DNA from: an uncultured Collinsella sp.
Lineage (GTDB): Bacteria > Actinomycetota > Coriobacteriia > Coriobacteriales > Coriobacteriaceae
Length of the DNA stretch: 17,510 bases
NCBI GenBank assembly: GCA_900544385.1
Contig: UQVD01000044.1
Span: forward strand, 1 to 17,510
Direction: 5' to 3'
Positions 6,568-13,519 of the stretch are shown piece after piece. The position numbers and the translations under genes were made by a program. Each line of letters starts with the position of its first letter. The stretch's first letter is position 1. The notes below the pieces were generated by a model. It searched no databases, had not been told where the DNA came from, and saw only the letters and a program-made list of their open reading frames with translations.

Positions 6568-8088
6568 GTGGCCCAAGAGACGTTTAGCGATCGCCTGCGA
6601 CAGACTATGTCCGATCGCGACGTTCGCCAGTCGGACGTAATCCGCGCATCGGAGATGCTCGGCAAAAAACTCGGCAAGAGTCAGATGAGCCAATATGTGA
6701 GCGGCAAGACGATCCCGCGGCGCGATGTGGCTGAGCTGCTCGCCCGTATTTTGGAGGTCGATGTTACCTGGCTGCTTGCCGGCGACGCCGATCAAGGCGA
6801 GGCATCATCACCCCGCAACGATTCCAAGCCCGAACCCCATCCCTCAGCTCAAATTGCAAGGAGCACCACCATGCGTACTTTTTCTAAATCCACCAAGCTC
6901 GATAACGTCCTGTATGACGTGCGCGGTCCCGTCGTCGACGAGGCTGCCCGTATGGAGGACGAGGGCGAGCGCATCCTCAAGCTCAATATCGGCAACCCGG
7001 CGCCCTTCGGTTTCCGCACGCCCGACGAGGTCATCAAGGACATGCGCCAGCAGCTGCCCGACTGCGAAGGCTATTCCAACTCGCGCGGCTTGTTCTCCGC
7101 GCGCAAGGCGATCATGCAGTATTCGCAGATCAAGGGCCTGCCCAACGTTCAGATGGAGCATATCTACACGGGCAACGGCGTGTCCGAGCTCATTCAGCTT
7201 TCGATGAACGCGCTGCTCGACAATGGTGACGAGATTCTGATCCCCAGCCCTGACTATCCGCTCTGGACGGCGTGCGCAACCCTTGCCGGCGGTCATCCCG
7301 TACATTATTTGTGTGATGAGCAGGCGGATTGGTATCCCGACCTGGAGGATATGGAGTCCAAGATCACGAGCGCGACCAAAGCCCTCGTCATCATCAACCC
7401 TAACAACCCCACGGGTTCCGTCTATCCGCGTGAGGTGCTCGAGGGCATCGTTGAGGTTGCGCGCAGGCACCAGCTCATGATTTTTGCAGACGAGATTTAC
7501 GACCGCCTGTGCATGGACGGCTATGAGCACGTCTCGATTGCCTCGCTCGCTCCCGATCTGCCCTGTGTCACCTTTAGCGGCCTTTCCAAGTCGCACATGA
7601 TTGCGGGCTATCGTATTGGCTGGATGGTGCTTTCGGGCAACCAGCGCTGCATGAGCGACTTCATCATGGGTATCAACATGCTCTCCAACATGCGCCTGTG
7701 CTCCAACGTGCCGGCTCAGTCGATCGTTCAGACGGCACTCGGTGGTCATCAGTCCGTTAACGACTACATCCGTCCTGGCGGCCGTGTCTACGAGCAGCGC
7801 AACTTTGTGTATGAGGCGCTCAACAAGATTGACGGCATCTCGGTGGTTAAGCCGCGCGCGGCGTTCTACATCTTCCCCAAGATGGATGTGAAGAAGTTCA
7901 ACATCACCGATGACGAGCAGTTTGCCCTCGACCTGCTGCACGAGAAGAAGATCCTGATCACGCGCGGCGGCGGCTTCAACTGGGCTGAGCCCGACCACTT
8001 CCGCATCGTGTACCTGCCGCGCATGGAAGTACTCAAAGAGTCCCTCGAAGACCTCGCCGACTTCTTCGATCATTACCGCCAGGCGTAA
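6568..8088 (+). CDS. XRE-type HTH fused to AlaA/AlaT-like alanine aminotransferase
   Basis: A 506-residue protein in two modules. Residues 5-72 form a Cro/CI-type helix-turn-helix (FSDRLRQTM ... SQMSQYVSGKTIPRRDVAELLARILEV). A polar linker (73-98) leads to a complete class I/II PLP aminotransferase (102-506) that closely resembles E. coli AlaA (YfbQ): NIGNPAPFGF (140-149), NPNNPTG (277-283), PLP lysine Lys341 in SGLSKSH, and YRIGW. AlaA makes alanine from pyruvate and glutamate. The start is GTG at 6568, fixed by AAGGAGG with 5-nt spacing. A second site AAGGAG (6858-6863) lies 7 nt before an in-frame ATG at 6871, which would give a free 405-residue aminotransferase. Fusing an XRE domain differs from the MocR type, which uses a GntR domain. 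Confidence 0.92.
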   Translation: MAQETFSDRLRQTMSDRDVRQSDVIRASEMLGKKLGKSQMSQYVSGKTIPRRDVAELLARILEVDVTWLLAGDADQGEASSPRNDSKPEPHPSAQIARSTTMRTFSKSTKLDNVLYDVRGPVVDEAARMEDEGERILKLNIGNPAPFGFRTPDEVIKDMRQQLPDCEGYSNSRGLFSARKAIMQYSQIKGLPNVQMEHIYTGNGVSELIQLSMNALLDNGDEILIPSPDYPLWTACATLAGGHPVHYLCDEQADWYPDLEDMESKITSATKALVIINPNNPTGSVYPREVLEGIVEVARRHQLMIFADEIYDRLCMDGYEHVSIASLAPDLPCVTFSGLSKSHMIAGYRIGWMVLSGNQRCMSDFIMGINMLSNMRLCSNVPAQSIVQTALGGHQSVNDYIRPGGRVYEQRNFVYEALNKIDGISVVKPRAAFYIFPKMDVKKFNITDDEQFALDLLHEKKILITRGGGFNWAEPDHFRIVYLPRMEVLKESLEDLADFFDHYRQA

Positions 8089-8109
8089 CGGCAAGGGTAG
8101 CCTGTAATG

Positions 8110-8147
8110 AAACGGTCGGCCCGCAACGGATGCGGGCCGACCGTTTT
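8110..8147 (+). terminator. Strong rho-independent terminator
   Basis: A perfect 16-bp stem (8110-8125 with 8131-8146), 5-nt loop ACGGA, ending in TTTT. It lies 22 nt past the aminotransferase stop codon and separates it from the downstream operon. Confidence 0.92.
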
Positions 8148-8216
8148 CTGTCTAAGCCCGTGCTGTTAGCGCTTGTCTCGTTGAGCGGGCGAGGTTCGCG
8201 CGTGAGCGGCTAGTTC

Positions 8217-8233
8217 TATTCCAAAATGGAATA
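8217..8233. promoter_or_regulatory. Candidate LysR-type operator of the amidase/PTS operon
   Basis: TATTCCA-AAA-TGGAATA has 7-bp arms and the T-N11-A geometry (T8219, A8231). It is centred about 64 bp upstream of the start site expected from the promoter at 8253-8282, the usual position of the LysR recognition site. The core CCAAAATG recurs (inverted) at 14464-14471, just upstream of the LysR gene at 13520-14443. Confidence 0.5.
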
Positions 8234-8252
8234 CAGTGGGCTTAAGCTGGAA

Positions 8253-8282
8253 TTGATGTCCGGGTACCTGCTTTTCTAGAAT
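8253..8282 (+). promoter_or_regulatory. Promoter of the amidase/PTS operon
   Basis: TTGATG (8253-8258) and TAGAAT (8277-8282) with 18-bp spacing. Both boxes are imperfect, as expected for an activated promoter. The first coding start is 32 nt downstream of the -10. Confidence 0.5.
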
Positions 8283-8314
8283 GTTTTCAACAAGATGAAA
8301 GGCGGTTCCAACCA

Positions 8315-9349
8315 ATGATTATCGATGCAAATTCCTACTGGTTCGACGAGCGCATCTTTCATGACGAGACGCTCTGCGAACAGTTTTTGGCCGAGGTACC
8401 CCGCGCCTATGACACCGAAGGCTATCTGACCATGAATTCCGCCGGCAAACAACAGATCGTGATCGAGATGCCCGCCGGTTCTCCGGGTCTTAACTACATT
8501 GAGGGCGACTACACCCTCGAGAAGCGCTTGGCCGATATGGATGAGGCGGGGGTCGACAAGGCGATCCTCAAGCTCCCCGGCTGCCACGAGTGGATGTCGC
8601 TCGAGATGTGCCGGCGTTTCAACGACGGTATGGCTGCTGACGCGAAGGCGTCAAATGGCCGTCTGATTCCGCTTGTCGCCGTGCCGCCCTTTGGCACCAA
8701 AGCGAATTTGGAGGAGCTCGACCGCAGGCTCGACGATGGTTTTGCGGGTGTGCAGCTCTGCGCTCACTACGGCAAGCGCTATCTCGACGATCAGGTCTTC
8801 TCGAGCTTTTTCGAGCACCTGAACGAACGCCATGTCACCGTTTACGTGCACCATGTTCCCGTGCCGGTCGAGAACGAGTCGCTTCTCGCGTACGACAACC
8901 TTCGCCGCTCTTATGGCCGCTGCGTCGACCAAACTACGGCGATCGGTCGAGAGATCTTTGGTGATTTCTTTGAGCGCTACCCCAATATCAAGATGGTCCA
9001 CTCCATGCTCGGCGGCGCATACTTTGCGTTCAAGGAGATGCTGCTGCCTCATGGTCCCAAGCGCCCTGATGCTTCTGGCCGTTTTCAGGTCGATACCGAG
9101 ACCGTTTCCAGGCGCCTCGAGAACAACATCTATTTCGACATGTCCCATGCCCAGCCTTGGGGCAAGACACTCCTCGCCTGCGCGGTTGACGTGCTGGGTG
9201 CAGACCATATTGTTTTTGGCACGAGCTATCCCGTTAAACGCGAGTGGCTCACCGAGGGTGTCGCCTGCGTTCGCGCTGCAAATCTGAGCGATACAGACAG
9301 CGACCTTGTGCTTGGCGGTACGGCGCAGCAACTGTACGGTGTCGAGTGA
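8315..9349 (+). CDS. Amidohydrolase-fold protein (PF04909-like) lacking key metal ligands
   Basis: A 344-residue cytoplasmic protein of the amidohydrolase-2 type (the ACMSD/decarboxylase branch of the metal-dependent hydrolases). Family landmarks are the beta-1 start MIIDANSYW, YTLEKRLADMDEAGVDKAIL (66-85), VYVHH (176-180), MVHSMLGG (227-234) and FGTSYPV (301-307). In active relatives the first strand reads D-x-H-x-H and the last motif contains a catalytic Asp (G-[ST]-D-[YF]-P); here the His positions are Asn6 and Tyr8 and the Asp position is Ser304. His179/180 and His229 remain. It may be metal-free, use a different chemistry or be non-catalytic. SD AAAGGCGG at 8298-8305. First gene of an operon with two amidase-like genes and a PTS permease; 26 nt to the next gene. 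Confidence 0.8.
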   Translation: MIIDANSYWFDERIFHDETLCEQFLAEVPRAYDTEGYLTMNSAGKQQIVIEMPAGSPGLNYIEGDYTLEKRLADMDEAGVDKAILKLPGCHEWMSLEMCRRFNDGMAADAKASNGRLIPLVAVPPFGTKANLEELDRRLDDGFAGVQLCAHYGKRYLDDQVFSSFFEHLNERHVTVYVHHVPVPVENESLLAYDNLRRSYGRCVDQTTAIGREIFGDFFERYPNIKMVHSMLGGAYFAFKEMLLPHGPKRPDASGRFQVDTETVSRRLENNIYFDMSHAQPWGKTLLACAVDVLGADHIVFGTSYPVKREWLTEGVACVRAANLSDTDSDLVLGGTAQQLYGVE

Positions 9350-9375
9350 GCGGCAATCAGAGGGGAGTATCTGCC

Positions 9376-10623
9376 ATGGACGAAGGAGAGATGAGGGCTG
9401 GGGCCGCTCGTGTGGCCATCGATCTTGGGGACGTGTTGCCGTTCGACGGTTTCGACGAACTCCGTCATGAGGTCTTCGCCCGTGCCCTTATCATCGAGGG
9501 GACGGGGCGACGCGCCTGCGTCCTTTCGCTTGAGGTCACCTCGATCGCTCCGGCTCTACTCGCCGATCTGCGTGAGGTTGTTGAGAATGCCGCCAATTGC
9601 AGCGGTGCTTATTCTTGGGTGGTTCCTACCCACACGTTTTCCATGCCTCACGTCCGCACTCCCGGGCATCTTGTCGACGATGCTACTCGCAATCGCAACG
9701 AGCGCTATCGCGCAGCGCTCGTCGCTGCCGCCCGCACGGCTGTCGAGCGCGCTGTTGCGGGCATTCGCTCCGTCACTCTCGCCACTGTGGAGGGCGAATG
9801 CCCCGTGAACGTTAATCGCGACATTGAGACGCCTGCCGGCTGGTGGTTGGGCTCGAATCCCAGGGGGTTTGCCGACCACACGATGCCCGTACTCGCCATA
9901 AGGGATGCCGGGGGCGAGTATGTTGCCGTGCTCGCGACGGCGGACGTTCAGTCCTCCGTGCTCGACGGGTCGCGCGACTCCGAGGGGAGGCGCATGGCGA
10001 GCGGAGACCTCTTTGGTTTTGCCGCCATGTCACTCGAGCGCGAGCTGGGCGGCGTTGCCCTGTTGCTGCCAGGCGCCGCGGGCGACCAAGGTCCGGCGGA
10101 GCGCGCCATGAACGTCATGTTCGATGCGGCCGGCGTTAAGCAGATGGTCGATGCCCATGAGGACGGATACCGCATGCTGCACCAGCAGGGGCAGGCCTTG
10201 GGCGATGCTTTAGTCGAGGCCGCTCGCATGGCGCGTGAGGATGACGCTACCGGCATCGATGCCCGCACGGTCGACGTTCTCCTGCCCGCTCAGACACGCG
10301 CCGATTTTCACTCTTTGGCCCCGCACCGAACGTATGAGTTTCATGCCGCTGGCGAGCAGCGCACGAGGGTCTATCTGCTCCGGCTGGGAAACGTCGAGCT
10401 TGTCGGCGTACAACCCGAGGTCTCGAGTGCATTCGGCGCCACTGTGCGCGCCGCCCGGTCCGGCTCTGTGTTCTTTGCCACGCTCGTCAACGGCGGACAG
10501 AAGTACCTACCGGCTCCCGACGCGTACGAAAAAATCACCTATGAGGCTATGAACTCCGGTTTTGCCGCCGGATCCCATGAGCGCCTCGTCGAAATCATCA
10601 TTGCCGCCTTGAATGCGGCGTGA
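9376..10623 (+). CDS. Neutral-ceramidase-like amidase paralogue A (divergent site)
   Basis: A 415-residue protein with the architecture of the neutral/alkaline non-lysosomal ceramidase N-terminal domain family, zinc-dependent amidases that cleave N-acyl bonds. Landmarks are the AGAARVAIDL start, VVPTHTFSMPH (82-92) at the THTH site, GAAGDQGPAER (233-243) at the GDVSPN site, QPEVSSAFG (346-354) with Glu348 at the zinc Glu position, and KYLPAPDAYEKITYE (376-390) with the zinc Tyr region. The second zinc His, expected in an NWxxH motif, aligns with Gln192 (ADVQSS), and THTH is THTF. No signal peptide, so probably cytoplasmic. ATG 9376 is chosen for AGGGGAG at 9361-9367; the reading frame stays open further upstream but without an SD. 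Next gene begins 18 nt downstream. True substrate unknown. Confidence 0.75.
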   Translation: MDEGEMRAGAARVAIDLGDVLPFDGFDELRHEVFARALIIEGTGRRACVLSLEVTSIAPALLADLREVVENAANCSGAYSWVVPTHTFSMPHVRTPGHLVDDATRNRNERYRAALVAAARTAVERAVAGIRSVTLATVEGECPVNVNRDIETPAGWWLGSNPRGFADHTMPVLAIRDAGGEYVAVLATADVQSSVLDGSRDSEGRRMASGDLFGFAAMSLERELGGVALLLPGAAGDQGPAERAMNVMFDAAGVKQMVDAHEDGYRMLHQQGQALGDALVEAARMAREDDATGIDARTVDVLLPAQTRADFHSLAPHRTYEFHAAGEQRTRVYLLRLGNVELVGVQPEVSSAFGATVRAARSGSVFFATLVNGGQKYLPAPDAYEKITYEAMNSGFAAGSHERLVEIIIAALNAA

Positions 10624-10641
10624 CACAGAAGGAGAACGTGC

Positions 10642-11760
10642 ATGAACATTGGACACGCGCGCCGCAAAATTACCCCACAGGGCGACATCTACCTGATTGG
10701 CTACCGCAATCTTCCCAACCGTCTTGAACCTGCGACGGGCGTCCATGACGACGTCTTCGCCAACGCCATCCTCTTCCAGCAAGGCGAACGTGAAGTGTTT
10801 CTCTTTAATGCCGATGTCCTCGAGTTCGAGGAAAGCATGGCCGAGGAAGTCAAGACAATGCTCGCCGAGCGCTACGGCATTGACCGTGATTGCGTTCTGC
10901 TCTCGGCGACGCACGACCATACTTCAATCGTCGCTTACCACCGCAGCTGGTGGACGGGAAAATTCGACGAGAACTACTACCGCTGGTTCCTCGATGCCAT
11001 TTGCCAATGCTTTGAGGAGTGCCGCGCCAACGCACAGCCCGCGATTTGTCGCTTGGGCAAGCAGGTCATCACCGGTTTCTACGACAACCGCATCATCCCA
11101 GGTGAACTCGCCGACAATGAGGTCATTGTCGTATCGTTCTTCGATACCGAAGGCAAGCCATTTGCGGGCTTTGTGAACTGGGCGGTGCATTCCGCTTGCG
11201 TCGGGCCCGACTGTACGGAGCTCACGAGTGAGCTTGCCGGCCTTACCGGTAAAAAGCTCGCTCAGAGTCTTGGTTACTATCCGGCCATGGTCGTCGGTGC
11301 TGCTGGCGACTGTAGCGACCGCAATTTTCGCCAGGGACGCGGCATTCCCGAGGTCGAGCGTGTTTCGACCGGTCTTGCCGAGGCGATTTCCCAGATCAAG
11401 CTCGATCGCGAGGTCATTCTCGATCGCATTGAGCCTCAGACGTTCTATCACACCGTTGCCCATGACGACTTTTCGCTCACGCTTAAGTGTGCCGTCATCA
11501 GTTTGGGCGGCCTGCATCTCTTTGTGTTCCCGAGTGAGCTCGGCAGCGACCTGGGTATTCGCATGAAGCACGAATGCCCGGTTGAGGGAATAGTTTGCGG
11601 TTACACCAACGGCTATTTCGAGTATTTCCTTCCGGCACGCGAGTACGGCCTCTCCTTTGAGACCGAGCGTACTCAGATTCCCCAGGGCGAACCGGAACGT
11701 CTGTGTGACAAGTTCTGCCAGACGACGAGACTTCTCGGCGCAGCAGATTCGCGTCTGTAG
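10642..11760 (+). CDS. Neutral-ceramidase-like amidase paralogue B (complete site)
   Basis: A 372-residue paralogue of the preceding protein, also without a signal peptide. It keeps the family's sites better: RRKITPQGDIYLIGY at the start (like DITPP...GY), ATHDH (89-93) with the first His pair, NWAVHS (179-184) with His183, GAAGDCSDR (219-227) at the nucleophile/oxyanion loop, FPSELG (296-301) with Glu299, and FEYFLPAREYG (326-336) with Tyr328 or Tyr335. In studied ceramidases zinc is held by two His, one Glu and one Tyr. Activity on ceramide is not implied, since bacterial members are diverse. SD AGAAGGAGAA precedes ATG 10642. It follows paralogue A by 18 nt, so the two may be made in equal amounts and form a complex. 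Confidence 0.8.
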   Translation: MNIGHARRKITPQGDIYLIGYRNLPNRLEPATGVHDDVFANAILFQQGEREVFLFNADVLEFEESMAEEVKTMLAERYGIDRDCVLLSATHDHTSIVAYHRSWWTGKFDENYYRWFLDAICQCFEECRANAQPAICRLGKQVITGFYDNRIIPGELADNEVIVVSFFDTEGKPFAGFVNWAVHSACVGPDCTELTSELAGLTGKKLAQSLGYYPAMVVGAAGDCSDRNFRQGRGIPEVERVSTGLAEAISQIKLDREVILDRIEPQTFYHTVAHDDFSLTLKCAVISLGGLHLFVFPSELGSDLGIRMKHECPVEGIVCGYTNGYFEYFLPAREYGLSFETERTQIPQGEPERLCDKFCQTTRLLGAADSRL

Positions 11761-11953
11761 ACCTGATTGCGTGACATGGGCCAATGAGGCTCCCTGCCAT
11801 GTGATCGGCATCTTCCATCTTCTCTGCCGTTTCCCATCCCGGGCGTACGTGCGTCCGCGGATTTCAAAGGGGGAAGCGGATTCCTTGCCCTCCCACGTCG
11901 ACTACGGAGGCATGAAATCGATGCTATACCCCGCTCAGAAAAAGGAGAATTCC
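11761..11953 (+). other. 193-nt intercistronic leader of the PTS permease gene
   Basis: Gene-free interval within the operon. A modest hairpin ACATGG/CCATGT (11774-11779 with 11797-11802) with an inner GCC/GGC is present but has no T tract. A GGAGG at 11906-11910 precedes in-frame ATGs at 11912 and 11921, 14 and 11 codons before the preferred start. The gap may hold an RNA processing site or attenuator; no promoter is clear. Confidence 0.35.
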
Positions 11954-13396
11954 ATGAAATACCAGAAGCTTTGCGATGAAATCATCACAAAGGTCGGTGG
12001 TCGAGACAATGTGTTAGACGTGAGCCACTGCATTACGCGTCTCCGCTTCCACCTCAAGGATGAATCGCTCGCCCAGACCAATGAGCTTAAGGCGACGAAG
12101 GGCGTCGTTGACGTCATCCAGGCCGGCGGACAGTATCAGGTCGTGATTGGTGCCACTGTCGAGGCCGTCTACAACGACCTTGTTCAGATTGGCGGGTTCG
12201 ACTCCAAACCCGCACTCGATATCGATGAAGGCGACGACGTCAAAAAGGGCGATCCATTCTCGCGTCTGCTGGCCATCATCTCCGAGATTCTGCAACCGGT
12301 TCTTGGCGTGCTTATGGCCGGTGGCTTTATCAAGTCGATGCTCGCGCTCTGCACGGTTGCCGGTTGGCTTGCCAAGGACAGCAATACGTATGTGACGCTC
12401 TCGGCAATCGGAGATTCGGTCTTCTATTACTTTCCGCTAATCATTGGCTGGACGTCGGCCAAGAAGTTCGGACTTAAGCCCGTTATGGGAATGGCGCTCG
12501 GCGGTATCCTCGTCTACCCGACGCTCGTTGCCCTTATGGGCGGAGATCCGCTCTACACGCTCGGCGCCGGTACGGTCTTCGAGTCCAATGTCTACGGTGA
12601 TATTTTTGGCATCCCGCTGATCATGCAGAATTACTCATCGACGATTCTGCCTGCGATCTTTATCGTCTGGATTGCCTCCAAGGTGCACAAGGCCCTTTCT
12701 AACGCGCTGCCCGCGCTTGTGAGCTCGTTCTTCTCCAACATCCTGACGCTCCTCATTTGCGGCATCCTTGGCCTGCTTGTGGTCGGTCCAGTCATGACGG
12801 TCCTCTCCAACATCGTTGCCCAGATCATTCTGATGCTCATCAACTTCCAACCCGCCATCGCCGGCTTCGTCATCGGCACGTTCTGGAGCCTGCTCGTCAT
12901 GTTCGGCCTGCACTGGGGTATCATCCCGCTGTGGTTCCTCGATGTCGCAACCTACGGCTATGACCTCATTAACCCGCTCGTGTATGCAGGCGGTTGTGCC
13001 ATCGCCGGCGCTGTGCTTGGCATGATCATCCGAACCAAGGACTCCGAGGAAAATGCTGCCGTCAACATTCCCGCCCTTGTCTCTTCGATTTTTGGTGTCA
13101 ACGAGCCTGCGCTTTACGCCATCTTGCTGCCGCGTAAGCGCCTTATGTGGGCAACCTTTATTTCCGCTGGTGTAGGCGGCGCCATTGCCGGCCTCATGGG
13201 TGCCAAGCTCTATGCCTTCGGCGCCTCCGGCCCGCTCGGTTTCCCGAGCTTTATTAACCCTGCCGGCATCGACACGGGCTTTATCGGCCTTGTCATCTCC
13301 GGTGTGGTCGCTTTCGTTCTGGCTCTTGTCGCCGCTATGGTGATCGGTACCAGGAAGGACGAGGGCGGTAAGGCGCTCAACATCTCGGTGGACTAG
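11954..13396 (+). CDS. PTS EIIBC permease, glucose/beta-glucoside superfamily, no EIIA
   Basis: A 480-residue phosphotransferase-system permease that imports and phosphorylates a sugar. EIIB is at 1-80, with the phosphorylated Cys26 in DVSHCITRLRF. EIIC (about 105-465) has FGLHWGIIPL (317-326), GYDLINPLVYAGG (335-347) and the conserved FGVNEPALY (380-388) with Glu384. There is no EIIA domain, so the phosphate must come from an EIIA encoded elsewhere. The layout B-C fits sucrose/beta-glucoside/N-acetylmuramate-type subfamilies; the sugar cannot be stated. ATG 11954 is chosen for AAAGGAG with 6-nt spacing and because EIIB normally begins here; in-frame ATGs at 11912 and 11921 are alternatives. 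Last gene of the operon. Confidence 0.9.
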   Translation: MKYQKLCDEIITKVGGRDNVLDVSHCITRLRFHLKDESLAQTNELKATKGVVDVIQAGGQYQVVIGATVEAVYNDLVQIGGFDSKPALDIDEGDDVKKGDPFSRLLAIISEILQPVLGVLMAGGFIKSMLALCTVAGWLAKDSNTYVTLSAIGDSVFYYFPLIIGWTSAKKFGLKPVMGMALGGILVYPTLVALMGGDPLYTLGAGTVFESNVYGDIFGIPLIMQNYSSTILPAIFIVWIASKVHKALSNALPALVSSFFSNILTLLICGILGLLVVGPVMTVLSNIVAQIILMLINFQPAIAGFVIGTFWSLLVMFGLHWGIIPLWFLDVATYGYDLINPLVYAGGCAIAGAVLGMIIRTKDSEENAAVNIPALVSSIFGVNEPALYAILLPRKRLMWATFISAGVGGAIAGLMGAKLYAFGASGPLGFPSFINPAGIDTGFIGLVISGVVAFVLALVAAMVIGTRKDEGGKALNISVD

Positions 13397-13416
13397 TCTG
13401 TCTGCGCACTTTAACT

Positions 13417-13464
13417 AAATATGCCTCGGACGGCGACGTGCCGCCCGAGGCATATTTGTGTTTT
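13417..13464 (+). terminator. Terminator after the PTS gene (possibly bidirectional)
   Basis: A 13-bp stem AAATATGCCTCGG/CCGAGGCATATTT (13417-13429 with 13445-13457), a single mismatch, then CGGC/GCCG around a 5-nt loop. GTGTTTT follows on the plus strand. It lies 20 nt past the PTS stop and 56 nt past the end of the convergent LysR gene, so it may serve both. Confidence 0.85.
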
Positions 13465-13519
13465 GTGCCGTTGTCAGCGTGTTTGCGGACACAGGTCTGC
13501 GGTTGTGGAGCAGCGGGGA

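Noticed and set aside
6844..8094. Long minus-strand open frame opposite the aminotransferase
   Set aside because: Antisense shadow of a clearly conserved AlaA-like enzyme; no SD and no recognisable domain.
9244..9375. Start of paralogue A within the preceding gene
   Set aside because: It would overlap the amidohydrolase gene by over 100 nt with an Arg/Cys-rich translation; ATG 9376 has AGGGGAG and fits the family start.
11657..11953. Long N-terminal extension of the PTS permease
   Set aside because: Most of it overlaps the previous gene or the gap and has no family similarity; EIIB begins at the ATG with AAAGGAG.
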